A stretch of DNA of 64,000 nucleotides, taken from NCBI GenBank assembly GCA_021018815.1, contig JAITYX010000101.1:248001-312000 (forward strand). The letters run 5' to 3'. This document shows, piece by piece, positions 23,742 through 36,074 of this stretch. Each line of letters begins with the position of its first letter. Within the stretch, counting starts at the first letter, position 1. The position numbers and the translations under genes were made by a program. The stretch is from Talinum fruticosum. Lineage: Eukaryota; Streptophyta; Magnoliopsida; Caryophyllales; Talinaceae. A model generated the notes under the pieces. That model saw only the letters and a program-made list of their open reading frames with translations, did not search any database and had not been told where the DNA came from.

Positions 23742-24055
23742 CACTACTAGAAAGCTGATAATTTGCGACGGAAATAGCGACGGAATATCGGCCAATAGCG
23801 ACGGAATTTCCAACTTAGCGACGGAATTAGCGACGAATTATTCCGTCGCTCAAAAGCGAGTCGCTAAATTTTAGCGACGGATCAGCGACGAAAAAGCTTC
23901 CGTAGTCGATCGAATTCAGCGACGGAACGATTCTTCCGTCGCTGATGGCATTCAGCGACGGAAAGTCGTTCCGTCGCTGATTTAGCGACGAAATGGGGGT
24001 ATTTCCGTCGCTGAATTGAATTGTTCCGTCATTGTTCCGTCGCCGTTCCGTCAAA
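23742..24055. repeat. Left terminal and subterminal repeats of CACTA copy 1
   Basis: CACTACTAG end followed by many direct and inverted copies of AGCGACGGAA / TTCCGTCGCT with a core GCGACGGA. In En/Spm the equivalent repeats bind the element's own DNA-binding protein and control excision and methylation (family knowledge). Confidence 0.85.
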
Positions 24056-24373
24056 AATTATAAATATTATTTTCTAATTATTCGTTACCCTAGTACAAAA
24101 AATTGTGAATGGATATACAAATCCAACATTAACATATGTGACACTTACATTTGGCATTTACATATGCCGGCCACAAATAACTCATCAAAGTTGGATATAC
24201 AAATCCAACTTACATGTTCAACATCATGAACAACCATAACATATTTAAAACAAATTCACAAGTTCAACACAACAAGCAAACAAAAGCTCACAAGAAACCT
24301 TAAACACATCTAAACAGTTTGCAAAGTGATGATCACCAATATATACAAAAGTTGACATATGAATTCATGGTCC

Positions 24374-26235
24374 TCACTCATCCTCATCCTCATCCTCATC
24401 CACTTCGTCTTTCTCTTGTGGTTGTAATGGTCGACGGTGAGATCTAGATGCTTGCTTGAGACTGCAGAAATTCATTCATACATGCTATTGGCTCGGTGAA
24501 ACCGTCGACCTTTTCTTGCAACTCGCCTATTTTGCAACTCAAGCACCCGAGCATGCTCAATCCATTGCTGTAACTCGGAATTTAAATTATGCACTCGTTG
24601 ATCTCAATTTTGAGTCATCTGCAGTAGAAGGTTTCGGTGATTTGAAGGGCATGGTTGGTTTCAAGTTTCTAGCTGCAGATCCAAGTCCATAAATGCGACT
24701 TTTCTTGTTCGCATTGGCTTTGACCCACAACTCATGTTGTGAAGAGGTGGAGACATGATCCTCGAAGAATTGGGGTCATCATCGGAAGTTTGAGTGGGTT
24801 GAGTGCTTTGCAACTCTTCCCACTCTTTTTGAAACTTGTCCTGAATATAATATACATATTTGAGGCAGGTAAATATCACGAGGTTATTAACGAAAACAAT
24901 AGATAGAAAAATATGAAAATTGCATATATAAGGTTACTCACATAAATGGCCTTGGATTTTTGTCGACCCATTCGTCCTTTTTGTTTTGTGCGTATGCGAA
25001 AATAGTTGGGTCGGTAGAGGCTGAACTCCTTTAAGCTCCTTCATCTAAATAAAAAACAAGTTAGTAGAGAATCAATTTACTAATATGAACATGTTCATAG
25101 TTGCATGCGTAATCATTAAGAAAGGGGTATGTACCAATCGCCACTTATGCTCCGTCATAGGGATTGAGCCACAAGTATGTAGCGATGAACCAAGTCCCCT
25201 TGATCAGCATGGCGGTTTTTCCGAGCTTGCTCACGGAACTACTTGTAGTCGGCAGTTTCCCAATATTCGAGCAACTCGCGCTAGTAGTTGTCACCCAACC
25301 ATTTCGGCTTCTTATTTTTCCTCGCCTTCAGCATGAAGTCCTTTAATCGATCACTTCCTTTCTTTTCAAAATTTTTTCTTATTTGGACTTCATCGGTTGG
25401 AGACCAAGGGAAAAATTTCTATATAAATAAAAAAGTAGTTTATAAGTTATGAAATTATAATATAATGTTCGAACATGCACAATAAGTCATTATGTTATCC
25501 GAAATTCAGAAAACTAAAGATTTGTCATTACCTTAAACTTAGAAAACCACCGATCACGTTGTGATCGAGGGACTTTACCCTTTGTAAGCCAAGCTCCGTC
25601 GTACTTGCTTTGGAAGATGTAGAAAATCATACCCACAACTTTGTCAATGGGGAAGAACCTAATCAAGAAACATATCAAATAGTTAATTCTACTAATAACT
25701 AATATGCTTAATTTATTTTATTACTTATTATCACACTTACCCTTCACCATCCGGCTCAATTCGAATCTTTTCTCGGCTGCTAGCACTTGCTTGATTCAAG
25801 ACTAGGATGCTCGTTCCCTGCATCAGTTGGTCCACCATTTGTAGGCCTTTGTGGTGGCCTTTGTTCGGCACCAACGTGGATGCGTGGTACATTATTTGTA
25901 CCATATTGTTGATATGCATATGTATTAGACGGGTGTGAGTACATATGGGGTTGCTGAGAATATGGAGGGTTTAGGAAGAAAGACCCACCCATTGGGTTTT
26001 GCATGTGTGGGAAGTTTGGGGGTTGGAAAAAGGAGGGTTGGGAATAAATGACCCCCAATGGAGTTTGGTTATGAGGGGAGTGTGGAGATAGTGCTCCACC
26101 TACAGGAGATTAAAGGTTATGAGGGTTTTGAAAGGGGGTAGAAGTACTCACATCATTACCTTCCCCATCGGTAGTGGTGTTTCTAGCCCTTCCCCGAGTA
26201 GGCGATCGTTTAGACCCGCCTCTACCTCTCTCCAT
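24374..26235 (-). pseudogene. Plant transposase (Ptta/En/Spm family) gene, copy 1
   Basis: Start MERGRGGSKRSP (ATG at 26235). A Pro/Gln/Asn-rich N-terminal part (PSFFQPPNFPHMQNPMGG) leads to the conserved domain in later exons: FPIDKVVGMIFYIFQSKYDG (about 25650-25590), KKGSDRLKDFMLKARKNKK (about 25375-25315), and SLHTCGSIPMTEHKWRL before a GT splice site near 25140. Further exons start MKELKGVQPLP near 25045 and DKFQKEWEELQS near 24843; the end is an Asp/Glu tail with a stop at 24374-24376. The exon pattern is inferred from GT/AG sites and comparison with copy 2. A stop replaces Gln near 26112 and more stops occur in the last exon. Such proteins are thought to bind subterminal repeats. Confidence 0.75.
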
Positions 26236-26481
26236 TTTTCTGAACATAAACAAGTAATTCACACTATTAGTAAACATCCAACGGTTCAAGTGATTTCATA
26301 TAAAACAACATATTTACAATAGTAAACATATAAACATGGAAGTGTTAGATATAAATATTCTTCTATGAATAACTTACGCTTCAATTGTTTCACCTTCATT
26401 ACATTAATAAGAATTCCTTTGATTACAACATAAATGAAAGTTATACAATATAAAACAAACCCAAAAAAAGAACATTATCAA

Positions 26482-29400
26482 CTAGCCATCATCCTCATCA
26501 TCGGGGTTATCATCATCTTCTTCACTATCCTCTTCGGCATCATTGAATACGATATGTTCTTCTTCGTCATCGGTGATGTTATCATCATCCCATTCACCTT
26601 CTTCAACTTCTTCACCATCCTCCTCTTCACTAACATCCTTAATCTCATCTTCTCGGTTTAAAATAACATCATCAACTAATTCTTCTGCTGAGATTGACGT
26701 ATCAACCAAACTATCCGGCAAAGTTTCTATTATAGGATCGATCGTACCGATACTATCCTCTTGGAATGCAAGAGGAATAGTATATTGGTCATCAACTCGG
26801 CCCTTGGTTTTGATGCCACTAGGACAAACCAATTCAGTTTTTCTCTAGGGACCCCTTGTGGATATGACATATAATAAACCTGAGTTGCGAGTACTAGCAA
26901 ATATGAAAGGATCGTACTTACGATAATGCCTTGTACGATGCACTTCAACATACGAACTAAATTTATGGCATCGAGTTCCTTGAGGACGACTAGGGTCAAA
27001 CCAATCGCATTTAAATAGCACACACCTTTTTATTAGTTCACCAACATATTCAACTTCAACTAACTCTTGCAAGATGCCGTAGTAATTATTTTGAACATGT
27101 CCTCCATCGGTTCCTTTCACACGGACACCATAATTGAAGGTCATCCTCCCTTCATTTCGAGCCTCAGTATGAAATAACATTCCATTCACCGTGTATGCTG
27201 TCCATGTTTTCACTCTCCTTAAAGGACCTTGAGCTAATTGCATCAAGTAAACATGCTTTTCATCATGATATACTTGATTACAATGAATGCGTGTCAATAA
27301 CATAGTGTTTGTTTAGTTTATTAAAATGGAACAACCAATACTAATATATTTGAGCACGAGCAATAAGTATTAATATATGATACTCACAGATCCTTTGAAC
27401 CACTCTTCGAACTCACTTTCCACCATTGCATCAATTGCAGCATCACTAACATTACCATACATAGCTCGTTTTTGGTGTTCGAAGAGGCTGAGTTCAAAGA
27501 TTTTATTAAGATGACATCATCGTTTTGAATAAACTATAAATTTATTGAAATGAGTGTTGAATACGACAAGATAAACTCACTCAAGGTAAGGTTTAACTTC
27601 GTAATAGTTCGAGTAAAACATGGACATGTGCAGCCGTATTTTCCTTATCATCAAAGAAACACGGATTGCACTTCCCAATTGGAGCACCTTCTGGTATGAA
27701 TACCGAAAGAGTAGGATTGTGGTTTGGAACCTCGCTGTCTTCATTTCGTCGACTTCTAGTGCGCATACAAGGCACGTTATAACCGAAATAGTTAGATGCA
27801 AAATGTGTTTCTTCAAATCGTGCGTACTTTTCAGCGATACTCCCTTCAGGCTTCGATTTGTTTCCTATGGATCTCTTCAATCGGCCAAAGAACCTCTCAA
27901 ATGGATACATCCACCGGTATTGTACCGGACCACCCAATTTTGCTTCCTCCGCCAAATGAACCAGGCAAGTGTTCCATCACATTGAAGAACCCGGGAGGAA
28001 ATATTGTTTTCAATTTACAAAGTGTTATTGAAATATTTCGATGCATTTGCTCTAACTCCGCATCCCGTAAAACAGGTGAGCAAAGGTTCTTGAAGAACTC
28101 ACTAATTTCAATGAGAGGCGCTAAAACCTCGTTCGGGAGTGCACTAAATGCTATTGGAAGAAGGCTCTCCATGAAAACATGACAATCATGACTTTTCATG
28201 TTATGGAACTTAGTGGAGTTTGGGTCGACAAGGTATAAAATCTTAGAACAGTAATCATCCGGCATTTTCAACTCTCTTGCCCATTCACATATTGCCCTCC
28301 TCTCGCTCCAACGTGAACACATATTTTGCCTTCGGTTTGAGAATTTTATCATTGACTCCATGCTTTAAATTCAACTCTACACGATCACACAACTCTTCCA
28401 AATCCATTCTTGCCTTGATGTCATCCTTTGTTTTATCGGGAATATCCATAACAGTGTTAATTATATTCTCAAAAAGTTCTTCGCAATGTGCATCATATCT
28501 AAGTTGTGGCGAAGCAATTGATCTTTCCAATATGGAAGCTCCCAAAATATGCTTTGTTTTGTCCAATTATGATCCTTTTTGAACCTCGAAAAGTAAATTT
28601 CTTGCTCTTATGTTACTTTGGGAAAGCTTTCAACCCATTGTTTTATTTCTTCCCCGTATAACGACGAGGAGGACCCGAATGTACAATTTTTCCTTTTGTA
28701 AATGATGTGCTATTCCTTCGAACGCGTGACTTTGGGGCAAAAACCGCCGATGGAAATCAAACCATGAAAATTTTCGGCCATTTCTAAGTTTCAATGCTTT
28801 TTTGATTCACACATACCGGGCATGACATGGCACCATGCGCACTCCATCCGAGACAACATACCATAGGCCCGAAAATTATTAATGGTCCACATCAACGCAG
28901 CCTTCATGAGAAAGTTCTCACCTTTTGAAATATCATATGTTTCAACACCATCTTCCCATAGTGTTTTCAACTCATCAATAAGAGGCTGCAAGTACACATC
29001 AATTTTATTTTTCCGATTTGTCGGCCCCGGTATGATACATGTCAAGAACATATAAGGCGTCGTCATGCATAACTCGGTGGTAGATTATAATGCGTAACAA
29101 CGATCGGCCAGATTGAATAAGACCTTGCGGGTTGGCTGAATGGATTAAACCCATCCGCGCACAAACCAAGTCTTATGTTTCTAGGTTCGATAGCAAATTC
29201 GGGGTGAACTCTATCAAAATGTTTCCATGCTTCACCATCCGAAGGATGACAAAGGACACCATCCTCTCTTACATTCTCATAATGCCATCTCATGTGCTCT
29301 GCCGTGGTTTTTGAAGCAAAGAAGCGCTAAAGTCTTGGTATTAACGGCAAGTAATGCATCCTTGCAAATGGAGTTCTATGACTTTTGCCTTGTCTTTCCC

Positions 29401-30039
29401 TTTGACGCTTCCATCTCGCATGACCACAAAACTTGCATGAATCAAGATTAATGTCCTCTTTGTAGAACAACATGCAACCTTATCGACAACAATCAATTTT
29501 TGAACATCCATCCCAAGATTTTTAATGACCTTCTTTGCATGGTGAATGTCACGAGGAACTCGGTTTTCAGGCGGACAAATCTCTTTCATAAATTGAGCAA
29601 TTGTGACCATATCATTCATACGGTCGATATTTGTTTCTACATCGCCGTAGTTCATATGATTGGCGCCACTATTGTTGAATATGTTAGAAGCGATAGTTTG
29701 ATTCTCATGTAAATGATGATCTATTTCTCCATGACTAGTCCAATACCAATAGTTTGGAAGAAAACCATATTGATAAAGGTGCAACTTAACTTCATCGGGA
29801 TCCTTATACTTCCGATTTCGCATTTGCAACATGGACACCTATACTCGCTGATTATGTACAAATTCCGATTGGCTTCTAGCATGTGCATCAAACTCCTCAA
29901 CCCCGTCTAAAAACTCTTGTCTATACCCAACTCTGCCAGGTAATAACCTACGATACATCCATCTACGATGCGTAGGTGATGGAAAGTGGACAGCCCTATG
30001 TTTTGAGCTGAAAGATGTCCATATTGTGGAGCCATGCAA
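26482..30039 (-). pseudogene. TNP2-like CACTA transposase, copy 1
   Basis: Order on the minus strand: transposase-associated N-terminal domain (WMYRRLLPGRVGYRQEFLDG near 29970, zinc-type RNRKYKDPDEVKLHLYQYGF at about 29820-29760); TNP2 core (MRWHYENVREDGVLCHPSDG near 29290, NIRLGLCADGFNPF near 29175, CIIPGPTNRKNKIDVYLQPL near 29035-28980); DUF4218-like region (HDCHVFMESLLPIAFSALP near 28185, KLGGPVQYRWMYPFERFFGR near 27935-27875); then after an intron (about 27580-27490) an exon with FEHQKRAMYGNVSD; then DUF4216 (26845-27303, TFNYGVRVKGTDGGHVQNNYY) and an acidic tail ending at 26482. Frameshifts are visible near 29840, 29500, 28800-28570, 28280 and 27950. Nothing contradicts TNP2; copy 2 shares the last third. 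Confidence 0.85.
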
Positions 30040-31699
30040 GCTTAATGATCAACCGGAAATGCTTGATTATTCTATGATCAACCGGAAATGCTTGAGGTTC
30101 AAGCGCATGGTGCCAAAGGATCCCGGAGGGTGATGAGTCCAAGACATTTAGTTCTTATGACTGTGTTCATAAATAATTGATTATCAATTTAGCTAAGGAG
30201 GATAGTTGGAAGAAGTCACCTAAAACCTCCATGGTGAAGCAAGAGAGTTTGTTCTAGTCAAACCGGGAATGTTGCCATTTTTATGCTCATGGTATATAAA
30301 TAATGTTGGTGCTTAAAATATGGTCGGTCCATATTTACTTCAAAGGAGTCCCTAGCCGAATGATAAACAACATGTGCAGCAAGGAGAAATGGCAAGGAAT
30401 TCTAGAAGCATCAAGAATCAAGAAGCTTGAAGAAGGGGAAAACAAGCCTAGGCCACATGTTCCCAATTTTGAAATACTTGGCTAGGATTTACTCTAGCTT
30501 AGCTTGGAGAAAGGGAAAGGAATATTGTTAGTTAGCATTTTGTTTTGCTTTATTTTTCAGCTTGAATTCAGTTATGTAAATGCTCACATGAGGCATTATA
30601 TATTCAGCACCTATGCTCCATTGTAAAACACTTTTTGATGAATATATGAATTTGAGCTTTGCTCTTGAGATGGATTTCTCAACCTTTTGAATCCTCAAAG
30701 CTGTATCCGTGCTTGGCCTCACGGTGGTGTCCTTTGAGTCACTTATGTCCCGGTGGTGTTTCTGTATCCGGATCACTTAGGTGCGCCCCTTGATTCACTC
30801 GGTGGTGTTTCGTATCCGAGCTTGAGTCAAGGTACTATCCAGCGACTTTGCCATTCCATATCTCACAATCTACCCAGCCATTTCACTCCAAATTTTAACC
30901 ACAATCCTTCCAGCAAGTCTACTTTCATCCCTCCAATTTTCAGCTCCATCCAAGAACCCCTCCGTTCTCCACATCAAAACCAAACAAAGGGTATCAACCT
31001 GTACGTCCAGCCAGCAGCACCAACTTCTGGCTATTTGTTCAGGCAGTTCCCCTTATCCAAAATTCACGAAACTTGGCCACAACCTTCCTCCATCAGTTAC
31101 CTCACTCCCCTCCAAGTTTCGTCCAAATCCAAGAACATTTACCCCTCTTTTCACCCTTTTCCCCAGAACCGCACCTGCAGGTCCTAATCTGCCCGGTTGT
31201 GTGTTTTGCGGTTTTTCCACCTTTTTCTTTGCTTCCGCCACTACACATTAGTAGGCCCGTCCATATATATTCTGATTGACATTTAACAATTTATTAAATT
31301 ATTAGTTAATAATATCAATACATGGAGAAGTTATATGATTACATATCTTCTATAATGAACATAATCTATATATAACCATTATGCATTTAGGATATATTTT
31401 TTATTAAACATAAATTTCTTTAATTTCTATATTTTACTCGTAAGTATTTATATCATAATTAAACTAATCATACCTAATTAGCATAAATATAATTAAACTA
31501 ATCATACCTAATCATACTTAATTAGCATAAACAACCTCACACAAATAAACCACAAACAATTGCACATATATAAATCACAAAACATCTAAACTTCAACAAT
31601 AATGTCCAACAAATCTAACACCACATACTTTAAACAACACAAATTTATACATTACATCTATATCTAATTCAACTTCAATAATAATTTCTAACAAATATA
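30040..31699. other. Large intron-like region upstream of TNP2, with a possible inserted element
   Basis: Between the leader exon and TNP2. A direct repeat of 'atgatcaaccggaaatgctt' lies at about 30045 and 30076. From about 30131 to 31260 the base composition changes and the text looks like an inserted unit on the plus strand: a TATATAAA at 30293-30300 and three 'cggtggtgt' motifs at about 30721-30810. A solo LTR is possible, but I cannot define its ends or a target duplication. 31280-31699 is very AT-rich. Confidence 0.4.
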
Positions 31700-32275
31700 A
31701 CTTCAATAACATTTACTCCATAAATAACACAATTGCGATTTGTTCTTTTCAAATTCATTCACAAACAACATTAATTTCAAATTCATTCACAAACAACATT
31801 AATTTCCAACAAATTACATATATTCATCAATATCAAGTTACATTTTTCAAAACCCTAAGTCTAACTTCAATAACATTTACTCCATAAATAACACGATTGC
31901 ACATTTTTCTTTTCAAATTCATTCACAAACAACATTAATTTCCAACCAATTACATATATTCATCAATTTCAAATTACATTTTCAAAACCCTAAATCTAAC
32001 TTCAATAACATTTACTCCATAACTAACACAATTGCACATTTCTTTTTTCAAATTCATTCACAAACAACATTAATTTCCAACAAATTACATATATTCATCA
32101 ATTTCAAATTACATTTTTATAAACCCTAAATCTAACTTCAATAACATTTACTCCATAACTAACACAATTGCACATTTTTCTTTTCAAATTCGCTCACAAA
32201 CAACATTAATTTCCAACAAATTACATATATTCATCAATTTCAATTTCAATTTTATAAAACCATAAATTTAATAAA
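31700..32275. repeat. 135-base tandem repeat, about 4 units
   Basis: The block 'aacttcaataacatttactc' recurs at about 31700, 31863, 31998 and 32133. Spacings are 163, 135 and 135; the first unit carries an extra 30-base duplication ('caaattcattcacaaacaac'). Units are nearly identical. It lies in the intron between the leader exon and TNP2. Confidence 0.9.
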
Positions 32276-32299
32276 ATTCAACAAAACCATACCTTCAAA

Positions 32300-32605
32300 G
32301 AATGGGCGGCAGCAGCGGTGGCAAAGACGGTGACGGCGGGAGGGCAGGCGTTCGGCGGCGGCAGCAGCGGCGGTGAGTCGGCGGCGTCCTCCACCTAGGC
32401 GGCCGCAGCGGCGGGAGACGGGTCCGGAGCAACCAAGGTGAATGGTGAAGTCTTTCGCCCTCGTGTTCCTCAAGCAACCAAGATGACGGCGGTCAACGCG
32501 GGGCGAATCGGCGGCGGGAGTGGGGGTTGGGGGTGGCGATTCGGCGGCAGCGACGATGCTCGGAACCTCGACTCTCTCTCTCTCTTTGCTCTGCGATGTT
32601 CGAGT
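32300..32605 (-). other. GC-rich leader exon of the CACTA transcription unit
   Basis: On the minus strand a GC- and CpG-rich 300-base stretch begins with a CT-rich start region (about 32605-32570) and ends TTTGAAG followed by GTATGG at about 32299, a good splice donor. It has no convincing protein, only Ala/Arg-rich low-complexity frames. It is best read as the 5' untranslated exon of the transposase gene; a captured host exon is the alternative. Confidence 0.5.
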
Positions 32606-32629
32606 CCGGCCGAAGGCCGGATCTGGATA

Positions 32630-32637
32630 TATTTATA
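32630..32637 (-). promoter_or_regulatory. TATA box of the CACTA element
   Basis: TATAAATA on the minus strand, about 30 bases upstream of the CT-rich start region and directly beside the first subterminal repeat at 32641. This matches the En/Spm arrangement in which the promoter overlaps the protein-binding repeats. Confidence 0.6.
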
Positions 32638-32640
32638 ATT

Positions 32641-32997
32641 AGCGACGGAACAGTCCGTCGCTGTTCCGTCGCTATTAAAAAATTTCAATTATCGAGGGAA
32701 CAGCGACGAATAATTCGTCGCTGATTACTAAATTAATTTGTTTTTTTGTTTTTTTCCTTCGCTTTCCCTAGCGACGGAATTTTCCATCGCTAAACTTTTC
32801 AGCTACGGAATAATGACGGAAAATTCCGTCGCTGATTCCAAATTAGCGACGGATGTCTAATTCCGTCGCTATGTCCGTCGCGTTCTACCACATGTGTCGG
32901 TTTTTGTTAGAGTCCGTCGCTAATTCCGTCGCTATGGGGCGACGGAATTATGTCTGTCGCTAGTTTCCGTCGCTATTCAGCGAGTTATGTAGTAGTG
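32641..32997. repeat. Right terminal and subterminal repeats of CACTA copy 1
   Basis: Dense AGCGACGGAA / TTCCGTCGCT copies ending ..TAGTAGTG at 32997, the reverse of CACTACTA. Confidence 0.85.
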
Positions 32998-33525
32998 TTT
33001 AGAACTATTTTATTTTTCGAGTTTTATGCTTTTTGTTTCCCTTTTTAGCTATGTACTTGGTTAAGTAGTAGGCTTATCCCTCTAATCAATAAAGTAAAAT
33101 GTAAGTATTATGCTTAATTTTATGCTTCATTAATATTTTTATTCGCTCACCGAAAGAAAATAATTGTGAGTAACTAATTGCCTAAAATAGACTGTCCGAA
33201 AAAATGATCAAAGACTGGAAAGAAAAGATTGGTTCATTGCATTAGAACTAACTTTTCTCTTATTGATCGGGCGTTGATCAATGCTAGTTTGGGCTGTCAC
33301 CTGGTTTGGGTTGGGTTCGATTTTCACCTAAGTTATTTGGTTTATTGCTAAACATTATATTTCTTTAATTGGTCCAAATTTGTGTTTTGATCCCCATCTA
33401 AATATGTCGGTTTAACTCGCTCCTCCTGGCGAGATTTAACTAAGGATATAAGGTCTTTGCCATTTTAGCCTAAATTACCCTCTCGGGTCCTGAATAAGTG
33501 CTCTTATTTCCTTAAGGACCATGTC
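32998..33525. other. Spacer between the two CACTA copies
   Basis: Begins with the TTT target copy. AT-rich, noncoding as far as I can see. Its first part is the continuation of the DNA left of 23739, so it belongs to the pre-insertion locus, probably the 3' part of the element carrying the DUF7745-like ORF. Confidence 0.5.
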
Positions 33526-33870
33526 CACTACTAGAAAATTGATAATTTGTGACGGAAATAGGGACGGAATTTCAAACTTAGCGACGGAATTATTCCGTGG
33601 CTAAATTTTAGCGACGGATATTTCTCGATCCGTCGCTAATTAGCGACGGATCAACGACGGAAAAAGCTTTCGTAGTTGACTGAATTCAGCAATGGAACGA
33701 TTCTTAGCGACGGATCGACGACGGTTACTCTTCCGTAGCTGATGACATTCAGCGACGGAACGACTTTCCGTCGTTGATTTAGCGACGGAAATGGGGGTAT
33801 TTCCGTCGCTGAATTCTGTCGCCGATTTGAATTGTTCCGTCGCTGATCCGTCGTTGTTCCGTCAAAAATT
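33526..33870. repeat. Left terminal and subterminal repeats of CACTA copy 2
   Basis: Same AGCGACGGAA / TTCCGTCGCT cluster as copy 1, with insertions such as an additional 'attagcgacggatcaacgac' type unit near 33640-33660. Confidence 0.85.
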
Positions 33871-34184
33871 CTAAATATTATTTTCTAATTATTCGTTACC
33901 CTAGTACAAAAAATTGTGAATGGATATACAAATCCAACATTCACATATGTGACACTTACATTTTGCATTTACATATGCCGGCCACAAATAACTATCAAAG
34001 TTGGATATACAAATCCAACTTACATATTCAACATCATGAACAACCATAACATATTTAAAACAAATTCACAAGTTCAACACAACAAGCAAACAAAAGCTCA
34101 CAAGAAACCTTAAACATATCTAAACAAGTTTGCAAAGTGATGATCACCAATATATACAAAAGTTGACATATGAATTCATGGTCC

Positions 34185-36074
34185 TCACTCATCCTCATCC
34201 TTATCCTCATCCTCATCCTCATCCTCTTCCTCTTCCTCTTCCTCTTCCTCTTGTGGTTGTAATGGTCGACGGTGAGATCCAAATGCTTGCTGAGACTGCA
34301 GAAATTCATTCATACGTGCTATTGGCTCAGCAAAACTATCGACCTTTTCTTGCAGCTGCCTATTTTGCAACTCAAGTACCCGAGCATGCTCAATCCATTG
34401 CTGTAACTAAGAATTTAAATTATGCACTCTTGATCTCAATTCTAAGTCATCTGCAGTAGAAGGTTTCGGTGATTTGAAGGGCATGGTTGGTTTCAAGTTT
34501 CTAGCTTTAGATCCAAGTCCATAAATGCGACCTTTCTTGTTCGCATTGGCTTTGACCCACAACTCATGTTGTGAAGGGGTGGAGACATGATCCTCGAAGA
34601 GTTGGGGTCATCATTGGAAGTTTGAGTGGGTTGAGTGTTTTGCAACTCTTACCACTCTTTTTGAAACTTGTCCTAAATATAATATACATATTTGAGGCAT
34701 GTAAATATCACAGATTGTTAACGAAAACAATAGATAGAAAAATATGAAAATTGCATATATAAGGTTACTCACATAAATGGCCTTGGATTTTTTGTCGACC
34801 CATTCCTCCTTTTTTGTTTTGTGCGTATGTGAAAATAGTTGGGTCGGTAGAGGCTGAACTTCTTTAAGCTCCTTCATCTAAATAAGAAACAAGTTAGTAG
34901 AGAATCAATTTACTAATATGAACATGTTCATAGTTGCATGTGTAATCATTAAGAAAGGGGTATGTACCAATCGCCGCTTATGCTCCGTCATAGGGATTGA
35001 GCCACAAGTATGGAGCGATGAACCAAGTCCCCCTTGATCAGCATGGCGGTTTTTCTAAGCTTGCTCACGGAACTACTTGTAGTCGGCAGTTTCCCAATAT
35101 TCGAGCAACTCGCGCCAGTAGTTGTAACCCAACCATTTCGGCTTCTTCTTATTTTTCCTCGCCTTCGAGCATGAAGTCCTTTAATCGATCACTTCCTTTC
35201 TTTTCAAAATTTCTTCTTATTTGGACTTCATCGGTTGGAGACCAAGTGAAAAATTTCTATATAAATAAAAAAGTAGTTTATAAGTTATTAAATTATAATA
35301 TAATGTTCGAACATGCACAATAAGTCATTATGTTATCTGAAATTCAGAAAACTAAAGAGTTGTCATTACCTTAAACTCGGAAAACCACTCGATCACGTTG
35401 TGATCGAGGGACTTTACCCCATGTAGGCCAAGCTCCGTCGTACTTGCTTTGGAAGATGTGGGAAATCGTACCCATAACTTTGTCAATGGGGAAGAACCTA
35501 ATCAAGAAACATATCAAATAGTTAGTTCTACTAATAACTAATATGCTTAATTTATTTTATTACTTATTATCACACTTACCCTTCACCATCTGGCTCAATT
35601 CGAATCTTTTCTCAGCTGCTAGCACTGCTTGATTCAAGACTAGGATGCTCGTTCCCTGCATCGGTTGGTCCATCATTTGTAGGCCTTTGTGGTGTCCTTT
35701 GTTCGGCACCAACGTGGATGCGTGGTACATTATTTGTACCATATTGGTGATATGCATATGTATTAGACGAGTTATGAGTACATATGGGGTTGCTGAGAAT
35801 ATGGAGGGTTTAGGAAGAAAGACCCACCCATTGGGTTTTGCATGTGTGGGAAGTTTAGGGGTTGGAAAAAGGAGGGTTGGGAATAAATGACCCCCAATGG
35901 AGTTTGGTTATGAGGGGAGTGTGGAGATAGTGCTCCACCTACAGGAGATTGAAGGTTATGAGGGTTTTGAGAGGGGGTAGAAGTGCTCACATCATTACCT
36001 TCCGCATCGGTAGTGGTGTTTCTAGCCCTTCCCCGAGTAGCTGATCTTTTGGACCTACCTCTACCTCTCTCCAT
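34185..36074 (-). pseudogene. Plant transposase (Ptta/En/Spm family) gene, copy 2
   Basis: Start MERGRGRSKRSATRG (ATG at 36074) and the same exon series as copy 1: Pro/Gln-rich N-terminal exon, FPIDKVMGTIS-type exon near 35490, KKGSDRLKDFMLEGEEK-type text near 35200, an exon starting MKELKEVQPLPTQLF (34877) and a terminal exon. Here the Gln codon that is a stop in copy 1 is intact. The terminal tail is longer and Glu-rich before Asp (about 34190-34250) because of expanded CTTCCT and CATCCT triplet repeats. Small deletions and stops remain in the last exons. Confidence 0.75.

Larger units (their letters stand above)
23742..32997 (-). mobile_element. CACTA (En/Spm-type) transposon, copy 1, end to end
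   Basis: 9,256 bases. Left end CACTACTAGAAAGC, right end (reversed) CACTACTACATAAC; the inverted repeat is eight bases perfect. Both ends carry dense AGCGACGGAA / TTCCGTCGCT repeats. The genes run on the minus strand: a leader exon and TATA box inside the right end, TNP2 transposase (26482-30039) and a plant-transposase (Ptta) gene (24374-26235). Both genes have stops. It lies in DNA downstream of the DUF7745-like ORF. Confidence 0.9.

Noticed and set aside
23742..24055. CRISPR-like regularly spaced short repeats
   Set aside because: AGCGACGG motifs are irregularly spaced, in both orientations and at both ends of a CACTA element; they are subterminal repeats in a plant genome.
26543..26848. 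Plus-strand Ser-rich open frame (and its twin at 36343-36708)
   Set aside because: It is the complement of the GAT/GAA-rich acidic tail of TNP2; no independent evidence of coding.
31740..32260. Telomere-like 'ccctaaatct' strings
   Set aside because: They occur once per 135-base unit with no TTTAGGG array; not telomeric.
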